64,000 bases of DNA. Origin: Owenia fusiformis. Its lineage: Eukaryota > Annelida > Polychaeta > Sabellida > Oweniidae. The notes below the pieces were generated by a model. The model was not told the origin of the DNA. It did no database searches and saw only the letters and a program-made list of their open reading frames with translations. Shown piece after piece: positions 34,177-48,300 of the stretch. The stretch lies in the NCBI GenBank assembly GCA_903813345.2, contig CAIIXF020000009.1, forward strand, positions 16,825,759 through 16,889,758, given 5' to 3'. The position numbers and the translations under genes are program-made. Numbering within the stretch: the stretch's first letter is position 1; each line of letters opens with the position of its first letter.

Positions 34177-36399
34177 TACATTTTTGTCTTTTATTTTTAC
34201 TTTATTTCATATTGAACCAAAATTCAATTACTTTAGTATCACTTTTTGCTCATATCAAGGGCGGCAGTAATAAGAAAGAAAATGCCTCATTCGCAAATCA
34301 AATGTACTGATAATACAATAGTAGGCCCTGGTTGTCATTTCATTCTGTTTAGTATATATACTGTACTAAGCCCCAGGTATTAAACTAGCCCTGCATATTT
34401 ATATTGTACGGATTGAAACAAAACGATCACATTTGAAGTTGTCATTTATCCATTAAAATGTATTCTTATTTCCTATTAAGGATTGGGGTTTACCAATATA
34501 ACAAGCAAGATTATCTGTATCAAATATTGGCTCCTGGGCCATCCTAGAACATACTTAAAATCATTCATGTAATGAGCGACTTGTGATAGCTCATCTATAT
34601 GTAAAAACCTGTAACTTTCACACTTACCTGTAGAATCTAGACTAATCTGACATCATTTATCTGCGTGTACATTGAAGTTCACATTCAAGTTTTGTTAAAG
34701 CGGGTATATGGACTGTGGAGAGAAAAACTGAAAATTTTTACCTATTATGAGCTATCGGGGTGAAGTTTGGTCTAACAACTTCTTCCTTATTCCTATTTTA
34801 TAAAAATGTATGCATGTGGCAATATTCATCAACCAGTAGAACTGGCAAATCGTTTAGAATCTACAATTCTATACAAGGAGTCCCAGATTCATAGATTTTT
34901 CAAATTCTTTCCAAGTCAACGTCGAAACACCTATCGGGTGAAATTGAAACTAATTTTTCTTGCTGCTCGAATCGATAGAATCTCTGATAGTGTGAGTCTT
35001 TTTATGAAAATGTTTCTTACAGAAATCACTTAACGATTATAAGAAAGCATTAAAAGTTGAATCTAAAGCGTAATCTGAAATAAAAGTGAAAAAACATTGT
35101 GCGGACGTTAGAGAACAAACTTCCGGTTTAATAAAAAATGGCGGAGACGAAGGAGAAGCAGCAGACGAAGAATCAGAGGATTTTCTTTTGCCATTATCGA
35201 TCGATATAAGGTATGTGCACAAATTCTAGTTGCATACATGGAAAATAGATACATTTTTAAAGGCTATAACATATTCAAAGCTTTCATTTTACGATAGGCC
35301 CAGGATCACTGGATACGACTCGGCAGTCTTTATACCCACTTTAAATATGTGTAGCTAACCTCTCTAATGATGGGTCCAGGAAACTGGGCATGAAAGTCAT
35401 GGCTGTGATGCCATATATGCAATGTTGATGTGAGAGAGTCAGTTTGCTCTGTAGCTCCAGTTGTAGAGCACTCAACGTCTAATTTAATTGGGAAGTTATA
35501 GGTTTGATTCACACCAAGGCCTTTCAAAATGAAATATTTGTTTAATGTACAGACAATAATGAAATTCAGTGTAAGATTTTGTTCCTTGAGCATGTGAAAC
35601 ATTAAAGCATACTCCAATTTCAATGACCCAACTAAATTCTGTATTCATCTTTAATCTGGCAAGTGTTTTAATTAAGCAAATTTGCAAATCAAAAATCGAC
35701 AATTTAAATAGTCATAGAAATCCCCAGGTTTCCGCTGGAATTTGACCTCTTTTATAGCACTTTGGAAAATATATTGATGTCATCTTGTGCTGATGGGTGG
35801 GCAGGTGCAACATAAATCAAATCTTGTCATCAAATCTCCAGGTTAACTGTTTACCTGTTAAACTGGAAATTGTAACAGATGGAAGAGCAGAATTAGTGCC
35901 AAGATCCAATTAGGTTCTGGGCATCCTGGGTAAATTACTTGGTAGCAATTTTGAATTTTTCCATAAATCTTGTCATCTAATCTTATTAGTTCAACTTGAA
36001 ATAAACAGATGCAAGAGTAGACTAGTGCCAAGATCTGATTAGGTTTTTAGTATGCTCCAAATTGACCAAATCATCATCTACAATCATCTATAATCATCTA
36101 CAAGTTCTTAATAGTTCACATCTGACCTTAGATTTGAGATTAATGAACTTTGCTTGACCTTATGTGACTTTCGAAAGGTCAAAAAAGGTTAAAAACAATT
36201 TTAAATTGATTTTTTGGATTCATATTTAGACCAGCTTAATCTCAAAAGATCAACTGAGGTCTGAAAAGTGAAATTTTCAAGATCAAAGGTCAAGGACATC
36301 AAACTAGGGCACAAATGATGTAAAGTTTCTCAAAGTTGGAGACTACAAATCAATTTTTGTCATCAAAATTCCAAGAAAACCATTAACTTGTTCAACTTG
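34177..36399. other. Intergenic region between UBXN8 and EFCAB6, weak signals only
   Basis: A degenerate tRNA-like fragment at about 35442-35515 (GTAGCTCCAGTTGTAGAGC, GGTTTGATTC) may be an old SINE. A promoter-like block at 35100-35216 is listed separately. 35800-36300 is dispersed repeat text shared with 18.9-20 kb. Confidence 0.4.
35105..35216 (+). promoter_or_regulatory. Promoter-like block with ETS motif and possible first exon
   Basis: CTTCCGGTT (ETS-type, 35119-35127) precedes AAAATGGCGGAG and a GTATGTG donor-like site at about 35210. The ATG frame closes after about 23 codons, just before the donor, so this could be a non-coding first exon. Isolated, with no downstream exons found. 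Confidence 0.25.
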
Positions 36400-37103
36400 A
36401 AAAGGTCCATTTGCAGTATGGCAAGTGATTTTAGACAGTCATATCTTTCACCATGAGTATTTTCTGGGTATAAATACAGTGGTTTTTATGAAAACAATAT
36501 GTTTTATTTAAAGTGACATTCCCATAATAGTAAAATAGCAATCCCACTCTCTGAAAAATTAAGGATAAGAACCCAACCTTGTCACTTTTTTAAAAATATA
36601 AGGCTTATTTTCTAAAAAGAGGATCTTGTTTTTCTCAATTTAAATTTATCAACTGTTTCTTCTACACTATATTAATAACTTCTGAAAAGGGGATGGGATT
36701 GGATGCGATAAAGTTAACAAAAACCACATTTCCCATGTTATTTTCCCATAGGGAAAACTCATGCTATCCATTGTTTTCAGCATGATTTTGGTCATCGAAA
36801 ATTGATACCTTCAAAACTAGACTTTCAATACCATTCTACTTTTGAAGATGTTTTAGACCCCTTGTTGAATATTGTGTCCATGCAATAAAAATCTCAAAAA
36901 AGATCCTCTTTCGAGCAAATAAGTTCAACATTTTAAAAAAATTGTTGACGTGGGGTCCCTATTTATAATTTTTCGAATTGTTCGCTTGATATTTTTTATC
37001 ATCATGGGGACTTCACTTGAAAGAAAACATATTATTTTAATAAAAACCACTGTATTTATGCCCAGAAAGTACTCATGGTGAAAGATATGACCGTCTAAAT
37101 ATT
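36400..37103. mobile_element. ~700 bp foldback, AAAGGTCCATGTGCAGT family, right end truncated
   Basis: The left arm (GCAGTATGGCAAGTGATTTT, TCTTTCACCATGAGTA) is answered by its complement at 37020-37100. A fuller copy lies at 56382-57027. Confidence 0.72.
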
Positions 37104-39384
37104 TGATATGCAAATGAAAAATACTTTATTTGTGTTGGTATTGAATTGAATTGAAATATTATTAAAAAGGATCTTCTTAATTTCTTTTATAATTTTTTTT
37201 ATTTATGTCAAACCATTTCCAACAGAAGGAAATGGTGAACATGTATTGTGAAACACCTATGATCCATGGTTCCTTCTTATGCTTTGGACTCTCTCCAAAT
37301 GTTCAATATACAACTGTCTTTATTTGATTGTACGTCATGTCTTCATGAATTCAAACATAATTGTCTAGCAGAATAGATGCTTGACACCAGGGGGTGCATA
37401 AATAATGTAACAATGCATTCATTGCTCATATGCATCCATGTTCAAACAAGGAGATGTGTTGTTCATAGGTAGCCAATGCTTAAATTAAACGCTATGGTTG
37501 AATTTAATTTAACCCTAGAAGCCTTAATGTAAAAAAGTCACACAAAGCCCTAAGGGGGGGGGGGGGTCAAAGGGGAAAAACATGTGTGGTAGAATTAGGT
37601 CTAGCATTTTCTATTTTGTCTACTGGAGCTGATGTTTACTTCATAATCAATCAATTACCTCCTTTGTACAATTCTGCTGATTTTTCTAAATAGTGTTTCT
37701 ATCTGTAGCTCCAGCTACTGAGAATTTGAAGTTCCTACCTGATGCCTATAAAAAATTTCAGAGAAAAAAACTTCTCGGGTTAAGTTTTGTGCATATATTT
37801 TTCACTGGTGCTATCTGAAGTCACCACTACACTGTACTATACTGTTTAAAATGATTTTAGATAAATGCAGAAACTCTGTATCAAAGAAAGAATGCCTCAT
37901 TAATGTAAGTCACATGGGTACATAGCCATTGATATATATTGCAGTCAATGGTGGCAGCAAATGCTTCTGGAAACATTAGCCCAGTGGTGCTATTTGGCTA
38001 TTATATTAGTCATCAGTTATGCTCTTGGTTGTGGATGGTCATGTTATAAATTCAGGGAGTGTATGCTAGGGTGAAATGCTATGATGGAGTTGGTTTAAAT
38101 TTTATACACATTCTTCACTGGTGCTATCTGCAGTCACTTCTACACTGGACTATACTGTTTCACCCATTGATATACACTGGTAGGTAATGCCCAGGTGCAA
38201 TGATTTAAGTCTATAGAAAATAAAATGTATTTTTTATCGTACATAAATAAAGGCCCGATATTGTTGTCATCAGCTTGACGGGCCGGCGACGTCTCACTTT
38301 CTTGTCATCACGATTTCAGGAAAACCACTTGACGGATTTATTTCAAATTTTCACACATGTTACATAGTAAGAAGTTCTAGAGCTGATTAACTTTTCGATA
38401 GCCATCTTGCATTCTGTTGGCCATTTTGGAAGTTCTTAGATAAATCTTGTCATCACGATTTCAGGAAAGCCACTTCACAGATTTATTTCAAATTTTTAAA
38501 CATGTTACATGCTAAGAATTTCTAGAACCGATTAACTTTTCGGCGGCCATCTTGCTTTCTGGGTCATCAAGCCCACACTGCTATGTTTTGGGTACGATAT
38601 TGTTCACCCTGTGCCTTGTTTGTTATTGTTATAAATAAGTTTTAACATAACATATGATTTTGTTGATTTGTATCATGTGCAGACTTTTATTCCAAACATC
38701 TGTACTTAGACCTCTTTACAGTTTTTCATTCAATAAAAAATATGCTTATATTTTTAAATATACATTTCATGTTTGTTATGTGTTCATTACATGACCAGCT
38801 TGTAACCAGTAGGTCCACTGATGCAATAGTCTCTGAATGTCATAGGAGTATACAACATCCATTTGATTTAAATAGATGTAATCCAAAAATGTCACTTGCA
38901 AAATACATCACCATTATGCATAATTATTATAGTGCCATATAAATATATTTATTTGGTGCATAAAATCAATCGTCAGTTAGTCCTGGAACAAGTCCATATT
39001 CCTGCTCTATTCCTCCCAGACAGCCTGGTGAGAGTGGAGTTAAACAGCATTGGTCTTAATGCAAGACTACATTCTTTATTTACAAATACATTGCACAATT
39101 AATGTCATGATTATGTTGCTCCTTACAACTTAAATGACTTCACAATATAATACCGTTATGGGTTTGAATCATAAAAAATATGTAATTCTTTATTAAATGC
39201 AACTTTGATATATTTAAGTATAGACAGAGAATTCAGCTTTCCAGTTCTATGTATTTGAGACATACAAAGCACACAGAGCTGTCAAAAACTTAGGTATGAA
39301 TAAATTGTTCTCATACTGCAATGGTAATTCACCCTTCAATGCTTTCAAGACCGCCAATAATGATCCAAACTAATGGCCCTTTGC
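37104..39384. other. Intergenic, repeats and EFCAB6 3' flank
   Basis: A poly-G tract lies near 37553-37567. A ~65 bp text is duplicated at 37785-37852 and 38094-38160 (ttcactggtgctatct). At 38270-38560 two ~150 bp units carry tcatcacgatttcagg. No exon recognised. Confidence 0.45.
39189..39194 (-). promoter_or_regulatory. AATAAA polyadenylation signal, candidate for the EFCAB6-like gene
   Basis: TTTATT on the plus strand, about 190 bp beyond the stop codon (39387-39385). A second TTTATT near 39075 is an alternative. Confidence 0.45.
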
Positions 39385-42300
39385 CTATTTTTCCGCTATA
39401 CTCTGATCTAGTCTCCGTTTAGGAGGGATAGCAGCTTGGAAGGTCTCATTTAAGAATTTATGGTATGACACTTTTCCAGTCATTTCCTCATCAAAGCTTT
39501 GCATTACTTGATATACATCATCTTCATCAAGTATAATGTTACATAGTTTCAGTACAGATCTGAACTCAGGCACTGAGAGATAGCCACTGTTTATCTTGTC
39601 TAGTTTCTTGAAGGCTCGCCTTAGATTCTTCCAGTCTCCAGATAGCTGAAAACACAAAAATTAAGAAAAATATGATATAGTAATCAATAGAACTAGTCTT
39701 GCACCATGGAAATAGATAATAGGAGGGGTGCAGGAGTTGGCATGATCATGGAGATGACATGAACGTTTTAGTAATCAAGGCTAATTTAACATCTTCAAGA
39801 AATGTTTTGTAAAAAAAATTCATAAATATTTAAAAAGTTAGGAATGACTTACGAATTCGTAAAGTTACGAATCGGCCATTAACAGAACACTTTCGTTAGT
39901 CATTCATAAGTTTTATCGTTCATAAACGAATTTCAAATTGTGACGTCATCTTATATCATTATTTAGCACAAATAAAAATATGATGTCATTTGATATCATT
40001 GCGTGCTGTGATTAAACCTATCTCCGCGATTTCAAAGATTCCCAGCTCAGGAACATATTTGCTTATCATGTAAGAATAGGTGGATATTTTAGCTTGAAAC
40101 TTAGCATGCATATAAAGACCAATTTCTTTTTGCCAACCTGTATACCTTACATAAGAAATGGATGAGAAATATGCCATTCGCAAAGTTATGAAAGGGTCTG
40201 AGGTGCTATTAAAGTTACGAACGAAAGCATACGTGACATCATTTTTTCGTAACTTTGCGAATCGTTCGTAACTTTACGAAAGTTTTGTTAATGCACATTT
40301 ACAAAATTCGTAAAATTAACAATTGACTTGCGAATCAATAACTTTGCAAAAGTTCTGTTAATTACCCCATGGTTAATAAATTATCATAATGGATTTTCAA
40401 AATTAAATAATTATAAGAAGTTTGGTTTTGAATTCTTCTTGATTTTTAATATCAATAAACATCATACCTTTTGCCTGAGTTTTGAAGTGAGTCCAGTAAG
40501 ACCATTCTGTGGGGGCTCGGGAATGTCTGACATGGGCATTTCCGAGACTGGGTGCTGCAGCATGGAGAGCAGGTTGTTGCCATGGCGCCATGTCTGTCGT
40601 TTGGCAGCAAAAGGTTTCAAGAATTCCACATAATTAACTCTGAAATTCAGAAATTTTTGTATTTTTAAACAATTGTCGTGACATATTTCAAATTATATTA
40701 ATAAATAGTATTTCAAAAGAATTTCATCAATTGCAGGAATAAATAAAAAAACAATAAACAGAAATGAAGAAGATACAAAATATATGTACCTTCCATCCTT
40801 CTTGACATCAAACTTTTCTGTAAGCAATTTAAGTTCATGGTCACCAAGATAAACACAGAGCTCCTGAAGAACATCTGTGAACTCATCTTTGCTGATATAG
40901 CAGGTCTTGTAGGGGTCCATCTCAGTAAACTCCTTGTGTAGGTCCTCCCACATGTAGTCAATCTGAAACACAAATACAATAATGTTTGTATGTTTTTGTT
41001 GAAGCTTATACACATTATCTGTTTCACTTTCTTTACTACTAAAATACCCACTTACCAAAATAAAATTGAGATTTTCTATGATTCACAAAATGGTAAAGAA
41101 TTTTTATGATTCCTACCTTTGATTTGAGATTATCATGTAGCATATCTGCAGCACAGTTTAGTTTTCGTGATCTAATTTGGAAGTCAACGTCTCCCTTCTT
41201 TGGGGGTGAAAGTTTGGCATTGGGGTAGGCAGCAGATTTGAGAGAGAAGCCAAAGTGGCGTGTGAACTCCTGGAAGTTGAGAGACTTGTCTTTGTTTGTT
41301 ATGAGGGTCTTCCACAGACTTCGTACCTCACCTCTGCTGATCTCAGGGTCCAGGTTAAACCTAAATATAAAGGATTACACTGATTAATGGATGGTATAAA
41401 TGTGCAGTCAGTAAAGTGTCTTTGAATGACAGCTTGTTCATTAAAGGGGTTTATGGTATAAATGTGCAGTGAGTGAAGTGTCTTTAAATGGCAGTAAGTT
41501 TATTTCTTTAAGGATGGATACGCAGTTTTCTAGTGCTACATTTGTGAGTTCATTTGGTGCTAGAATGTCAAATGTATATGCTCAACTAAATGTGTAACTA
41601 ATTGCTAAATGTACCTTTGTAATAACTTGTAAGCTGTCTCTTGGTTCAACCTCTTGCTGTTCCACTCATCAATATCCTGGAACTCTCTCTCTACCTGCTC
41701 ATATTTGGTGGTGAGCAGCTGCTTGATGATCTTAAACAGTTCATGGGTGGGGCGCCTGGGGGCAGCATCAGCCTCTAGGGGTGGTGACTCCATCACAAGA
41801 CGGTCAACCTCATGATCACCAAAGGGCTCAGGAGACATAACCTCAGGTTGGATTATTACTGATTTACTGTCAAAAAGGCTTGGAGCTTGACCTCTGCAAA
41901 TATAAGATCACTGATTTATTAAATTTGTAAAAGCTAAGTGACAATTTATTATGCATTTGTGATAAAAACAATTGTGATAAATGCATGCTCTGTTCGCTAG
42001 TGATATATCTTATATTCTAATATGATATGTGATGTCACAATAACTAGAACGATTGATTTACTGGTCTTTAATCGAGTATGTATGACCGCTAAATTTCATT
42101 AAGGTAAATAGTTGTTTTTTTGTTTGTTTATCATATTAAAATCATAGCAAAGACCTTGATTCTTTGATTTTATGGCAAACTATATATGACCTCAGGTTTT
42201 ATTCTGGCCATTGCCAAAGACCTCAATCGCTACGTAATTTCAGTCTTTCAATGATGAAAAGAATAATATATTCTGTCATACACGATCAGTGTATTGTACC

Positions 42301-45300
42301 ATAGATCTCGGTCTTTATTCCTTAAATATAATGTTCAGTTCTCATAATATAATTTTACCTTGTATCAAACTGTGCCATGAAGTCAGCATATTTCACCATG
42401 CCCTCATGGTTTAAAGGCACATGCTCAATAAATGTCTGGAATTGTTCATCAGTCATACCAAGATTAAAGCGACTCTCGATGGCTGCCCTGAAGGCTTCCT
42501 GTGAGAGAAGATCAGTGTTTTGTTGGTCAACCTTGTGGAATGTGCCTAGGAGTTGAAGAAACTCTCTCTGGAAGAGGTTCATTAGGTTTGACTCTATAGC
42601 ACTCAGTGATGACCTCGCTCCTGGTGTCTGTGACCTGTTGTACCTGACAATATATATGTTCAAGATTAATCACCTAACATGTAATATACGTTAACTGCTT
42701 TCAAAAGGTGTGTTGTCAAGTTGATGGATGGAGGGAGAGGAGGCAAAAATGTTCATATCATAGTGTTGACATAAGAAATAATCAACTGTTAGTAATAAGT
42801 TGTTTTATGAGTGACTTACTTATGATTTGAGTTGCTAAGGATGTTATGTGTCATTCCAGCTTCACTTCTATCCTGGAATCGGGACAAGAAATCCTTGTAT
42901 GGAACTCCATCTTTTTTGGGCACAATATTACATCTGGAGCAGAACTCGGATAAGTGGGGACGATCAAGTTTCAAGCCATATTTATTCAATACATTCAGAA
43001 AGACATCAAAGCTGACGATTCCTTTATGATCTTTATCATGCTCTGCAAATGCACCCTTCATAGACTTAAAGCCTTCTCTGAATTTAGTTTTCAACCATGA
43101 CTCAACATGCAAGGATCTTTGGCGTTCTTGGACCTTGCGTGGAATTTTTCGCTGCGTTGGACTGCGAGCTGTAAACAGAAAATCATTTTCTATATATGTA
43201 TGTAGTTTAAATCTAAAAACCATTTTAAAGGAATTTTCAATCAACTTAAAAGCTAACCTCCAATAAATGTAGAAATATGAATTTAAAACTTGAACTTACG
43301 TGATAGTTTGTCATCATCTATGGGACTAAGTCTGTCACCAGCTGTGCTACCACGGTGTTGCACAGACACTCCCAGTTTTCTCATCAGGTTGGCTCCATTT
43401 ATGGTACCACTGTTAGTAGGGTCATAGCTGTAAGCAAGAATGAACAGTGTAACAAAATAGTTCATTTAGCTGGGCTTTTTATAATAAATAATTGAAATAC
43501 ATAGAATTCAACATAGATGTGTGGACAAGACTGTCAAGTACATGTTCCCATGTTTCTTTAGCTTAATTCTAATACATAAACTTCCAATTTTGGAAGCAGA
43601 CAGCAAGACACACTTACCGTTTCCATAATCGATCAAACTCGTCATCATCCAAGAAATAATTGTTTTTGTTCAACATAATGCGGAACTCCGGCTTCAGGAT
43701 ATGTGTGGCTCCATCTGGATTTGATTGCGGGAACATGTCAGCTGCATCAAGAATTCTGGAAATGCATAATCCAAGAACTGAACAATCTTTCAATCTTGGA
43801 AATCCAGGCAATGCAAATTAAATCTGTTGACATTTTACACTTGAGCTCAGTTTAAAGATGTCACTAATGTACTTGTCATTTACGATACTAATTTTGGTTT
43901 TAGTAAAAAAAATCAGATGCAATGTGTGTTATGCCTCTAGAATCCAGTAATCAATTACAAATTCTGGTACGGCATGTCAAGAAGTGAATAATACTTGAGT
44001 TTTTCAAAGTGCATATTCTAGTCAATAACCATTATGATGTACAAAACCACTAACCACTTTCAACAAATGGCTTATTCGATTGGTCTGTATAGAAGCAATA
44101 TAGCAAACTGAGCTGAATAAATGTTGATTTCCATTCCAACAAGAATAATAACTAGATTTTGGAAATTGAACAAGTTCAATTTCAGACTCCAGATCTAGAC
44201 TTTTTTTTAGCCGAGTCATCCAGAATAAGCTGAGTCATCCAGAAAAAGATGGATGGATGGATGGAGGAAAAAGGAAGGAAGGATAGAATAGAATAGGAAA
44301 GAATGATAGAATAGAATAGGAAGAAGGAATAGAATAGGAAGGATAGGAAGGAGAGGATACGAAGGAAAGGTAGATAAGAAGGATACGATAGGATCACAAA
44401 GGAAGGATGGATGCATTTTTCAATATTTTCTTCTCTACTCTTGACTTTCTATCAGGATACCATCAGATCGATTTTTCTCGAAATTTCAAAACGCCATAAC
44501 TTTCGAACCGGAAGTCGGATCGAAATTTGGTTTGCAGACTCAGATTCCTGAGAAAATTCTACCTTTAATTCATAACTCATATGTTAAATTTTGAGAACTT
44601 TTTATTTTGACCTACTTTTCGGACACCATATCTCAAAAGTGGGTCGAAATACTTTCTGACGGCAAAAGGCTAACACTATTAGCACCCTCTTTCCTACCTG
44701 TATACAAAATTTTAAAGCAAATCATTTAAATATAGTGTCAGAATCGCAAAAATAAGGAAAAACTATGAATTTGACCTAGATTTTGACCTAGGGATTTTGG
44801 TGTCCAAATTTTGAAGTTAGGTAGCCTTCGAGGTCCCCTTGTTACATAGGCTTTCATTATTTTAAGCTGTACTTAGTCTATATCTCGTATTTTACACTTC
44901 AAAAAAATCTTTTTTCCCATTGACATAACATGGGGCACCAAATTTAGCGATTTTTGAGCTTTCAAAATGTCATAACTTCCGAACCGGAAGTCGGATCAAA
45001 ATTTGATTTGCAGATTCGGATTCCTGAGAAAATTCTATACTTAATTGATAACTAAAACGTTAAATTTGGAGATTTTTTTATTTTGACCTACTTTTCGGAC
45101 ACCATATCTCAAAAGTGGGTCGAAATACTTTCTGACGGCAAAAGGCTAACACTATCAGCACCCTCTTTCCTACCTGTATACAAAATTTTAAAGCAAATCA
45201 TTTAAATATAGTGTCAGAATCGCAAAAATAAGGAAAAACTATGAATTTGACCTAGATTTTGACCTAGGCATTTTGGTGTCCAAATTTTTATGAAAATAAG

Positions 45301-48300
45301 GTTTTGAGGTCCCTTTCTTTTATGGGCTTCCATTATGTTTAGCTGTGCTAAGTCTATATCTCGTATTTTACACTTCAAAAAAATATTTTTTCCCATTGAA
45401 TTAACATGGGGCACCAAAATTAGCGATTTTTGAATTTTCAAAACGCCATAACTTCTGAACCGGAAGTCAGATCGAAATTTGGTTTTCATATTCGGAATCC
45501 CGAGAAAATTTCCTATAAGACTGATATCCCGGACATTGGATTCGGAAAACCGAATTTTTGGACCTCTTTTTCGGACACTGATATCTCGAAATCGGTTTGA
45601 GATACCAAAAAACTAAATCGACCCAAGAATTTCTACTTTTTTATGAGGAACACAATGAAAAAAAACCGGATCGAAAATATTGAAGGACGACTGAGAAAAT
45701 CGAAAAAAGTGACAAAGTACTGGATTTGACCTAGTTCTTGACCTTTGACCTAGATAAAAATTTGACCCAATTTCCCACCAACTAGATACTGAACCTAAAT
45801 AAACTGTATTATGGTTCTTACTGGATACCTCATAGTTACTGAAAAAACTCCCAAAGAATAATAATAACTAGACATGTAAATTGAACAAGTTCAATTTAAG
45901 ACTCCAGATTTAATTCTTTTTTTAAGCTGAGTCATCCAGAATACTTGTAAGCTGAGTCATCCAGAATAAGCTGATCGAGTCAGCTAGAATTTAGACATTT
46001 AGACAACTCTCCATTTTTTATCTTCGACTCCATTGGCTTAACATGGGGATATCATCATATCGTCTTTTCAAGACTTCAAACCGCTGTAACTATTTAACCT
46101 GAAGTTTATACAAAATTTGGTTTAAAGATTCGGACTCCTGAGAAAATTCTACCCTTAATTCATAACTCATACATTAAATTTGGAGATTTTTTTATTTTGA
46201 CCTACTTTTTGGACACCATATCTCAAAAGTGGGTCAAAATACTTTCTGACGGCAAAAGGCTATCACTATAAGCACACTCTTTGCTACCTGTATACAAAAT
46301 TTCGAAGCAAATCATTAAAGTGTAATGTCAAATTCGCAAAAATAAGGAAAATTATGAATTTGCCCTAGATTTTGACCTTGGCATTTTGGTGTCCAAATTT
46401 TAAAGCTAGATAGCCTTCGAGGTCCCCTTCTTTTAAAGGCTTTCAGAATGTTAAGCTGTACTCAGTTTATATCTGGTATTTTAGACTTCAAAAAAAATCT
46501 TTTTCCCTATTGACATAACATGGGGCACCAAATTTAGCAATTTTTGAGCTTTCAAACGCTATAACTTTCAAACAGAAAGTCGGATCGAAATTTGGTTTGC
46601 AGATTCAGATTCCTCAGAAAATTCTATCCTTATTTCATAACTCATATGCTAAATTCGGAGAACTTTTATTTTGACCTACTTTTCGGACACCATATCTCAA
46701 AAGTGGGTCAAAATACTCTCTGAAGCAAATCCTAAAAGTGTAGTGCCAGAATCGCAAAAATAAGGAAAAACTATGAATTTGACCTAGATTTTGACCTAGG
46801 CATTTTGGTGTCCAAATATTGAAACTAGGTAGCTTTTGAGGTCCCCTTCTTTTATAGGAATTCATTATCTTAAGCTGTACTCAATCTATATCTCGTATTT
46901 TACACTTCAAAAAAATCTTTTTTCCTTGACTTTCTATCAGGATAACATCAGATCGATTTTTCTCGAAATTTCAAAACGCCATAACTTTCAAACCGGAAGT
47001 CGGATCGAAATTTGATTTAAAGATTCGGATTCCTGACAAAATTCTACCCCTTATTCATAACTCAAACGTTAAATTTGGCGAATTTTTATTTTGACCTACT
47101 TTTAGGATACGCCATAACTTTGGAACTGGAAGTCGGATCGAAATTTGGTTTGCAGATTCGGATTCCTGAGAAAATTCTACTCTTAATTCATAACTCATAT
47201 GTAAAATTTGGAGAATTTTTTATTTTGACCTACTTTTCGGACACCATATCTCAAAAGTGGGTCAAAATACTCTCTGACGGCAAAGGCTAACACTATAAGC
47301 TCACTCTTTGCTACCTGTATACAAAATTTCGAAGCAAATCCTAAAAGTGTAGTGCCAGAATCGCAAAAATAAGGAAAAACTATGTATTTGACCTAGATTT
47401 TGACCTAGGGATTTTGGTGTCCAAATTTTAAAGCTAGATAGCCTTCGAGGTCCCCTTCTTTTATAGACTTTCAGAATCTTAAGCTGTACTCAGTCTGTAT
47501 CTGGTATTTTACACTTCAAAAAAATCTTTTTTCTCATTGACATAACATGGGGCACCAAAATTAGCGATTTTTGAGCTTTCAAAACGCCATAACTTCCCAA
47601 CGAAAAGTCGGATTGAAATTTGGTTTGCAGATTCGGATTCCTGAGAAAATTCTACCCTTAATTCATAACTCATAAGTTAAATTATGAGAAATTTTTATTT
47701 TGACCTACTTTACGGACACCATATCTCAAAAGTGGGTCAAAATACTTTCTGACGGCAAAAGGCTCTCACTATTAGCACACTCTTTGCTACCTGTATACAA
47801 AATTTTGAAGCAAATCCTAAAAGTGTAGTGCCAGAATCGCAAAAATAAGGAAAAACTATGAATTTGACCTAGATTTTGACCTAGGCATTCTGGTGTCCAA
47901 ATTTCGAAGCTATGTAGCTTTTGAGGTCCCCTTCTTTTATAGGCATTCAATATGTTAAGCTGAACTCAGTCTATATCTTGTATTTTACACTTCGAAAAAG
48001 CCTTTTTTCCCATTGACTTAACATGGGCACCAAATTTAGCGATTTTTGAGATTTCAAAACGCTATAACTTCCGAACCGGAAGTTGGATCAAAATTTTGTT
48101 TGCAGATTCGGATTCCTGAGATAATTCTACACTTATTTGATAATTCACACGTTGAATTTGGAGAATTTTTTATGTTCTGACCTACTTTTCGGACGCCATA
48201 TCTCAAAATCGGTAAGAGTAATCAAAAAACGGTTTGCCTTACGGAATTAGCTTTTTTTCTAAGGAACATGATGAAAAAAACCCGGAGCGAAAATACCAAA

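Noticed and set aside
44182-44416. Frames rich in Ser, Leu and Phe
   Set aside because: Translation of a purine-rich simple repeat.
45214-47950. Recurrent minus-strand frames with LGQNLGQIHSFSLF
   Set aside because: Same part of the ~477 bp satellite unit read repeatedly; units differ by frameshifts and stops.
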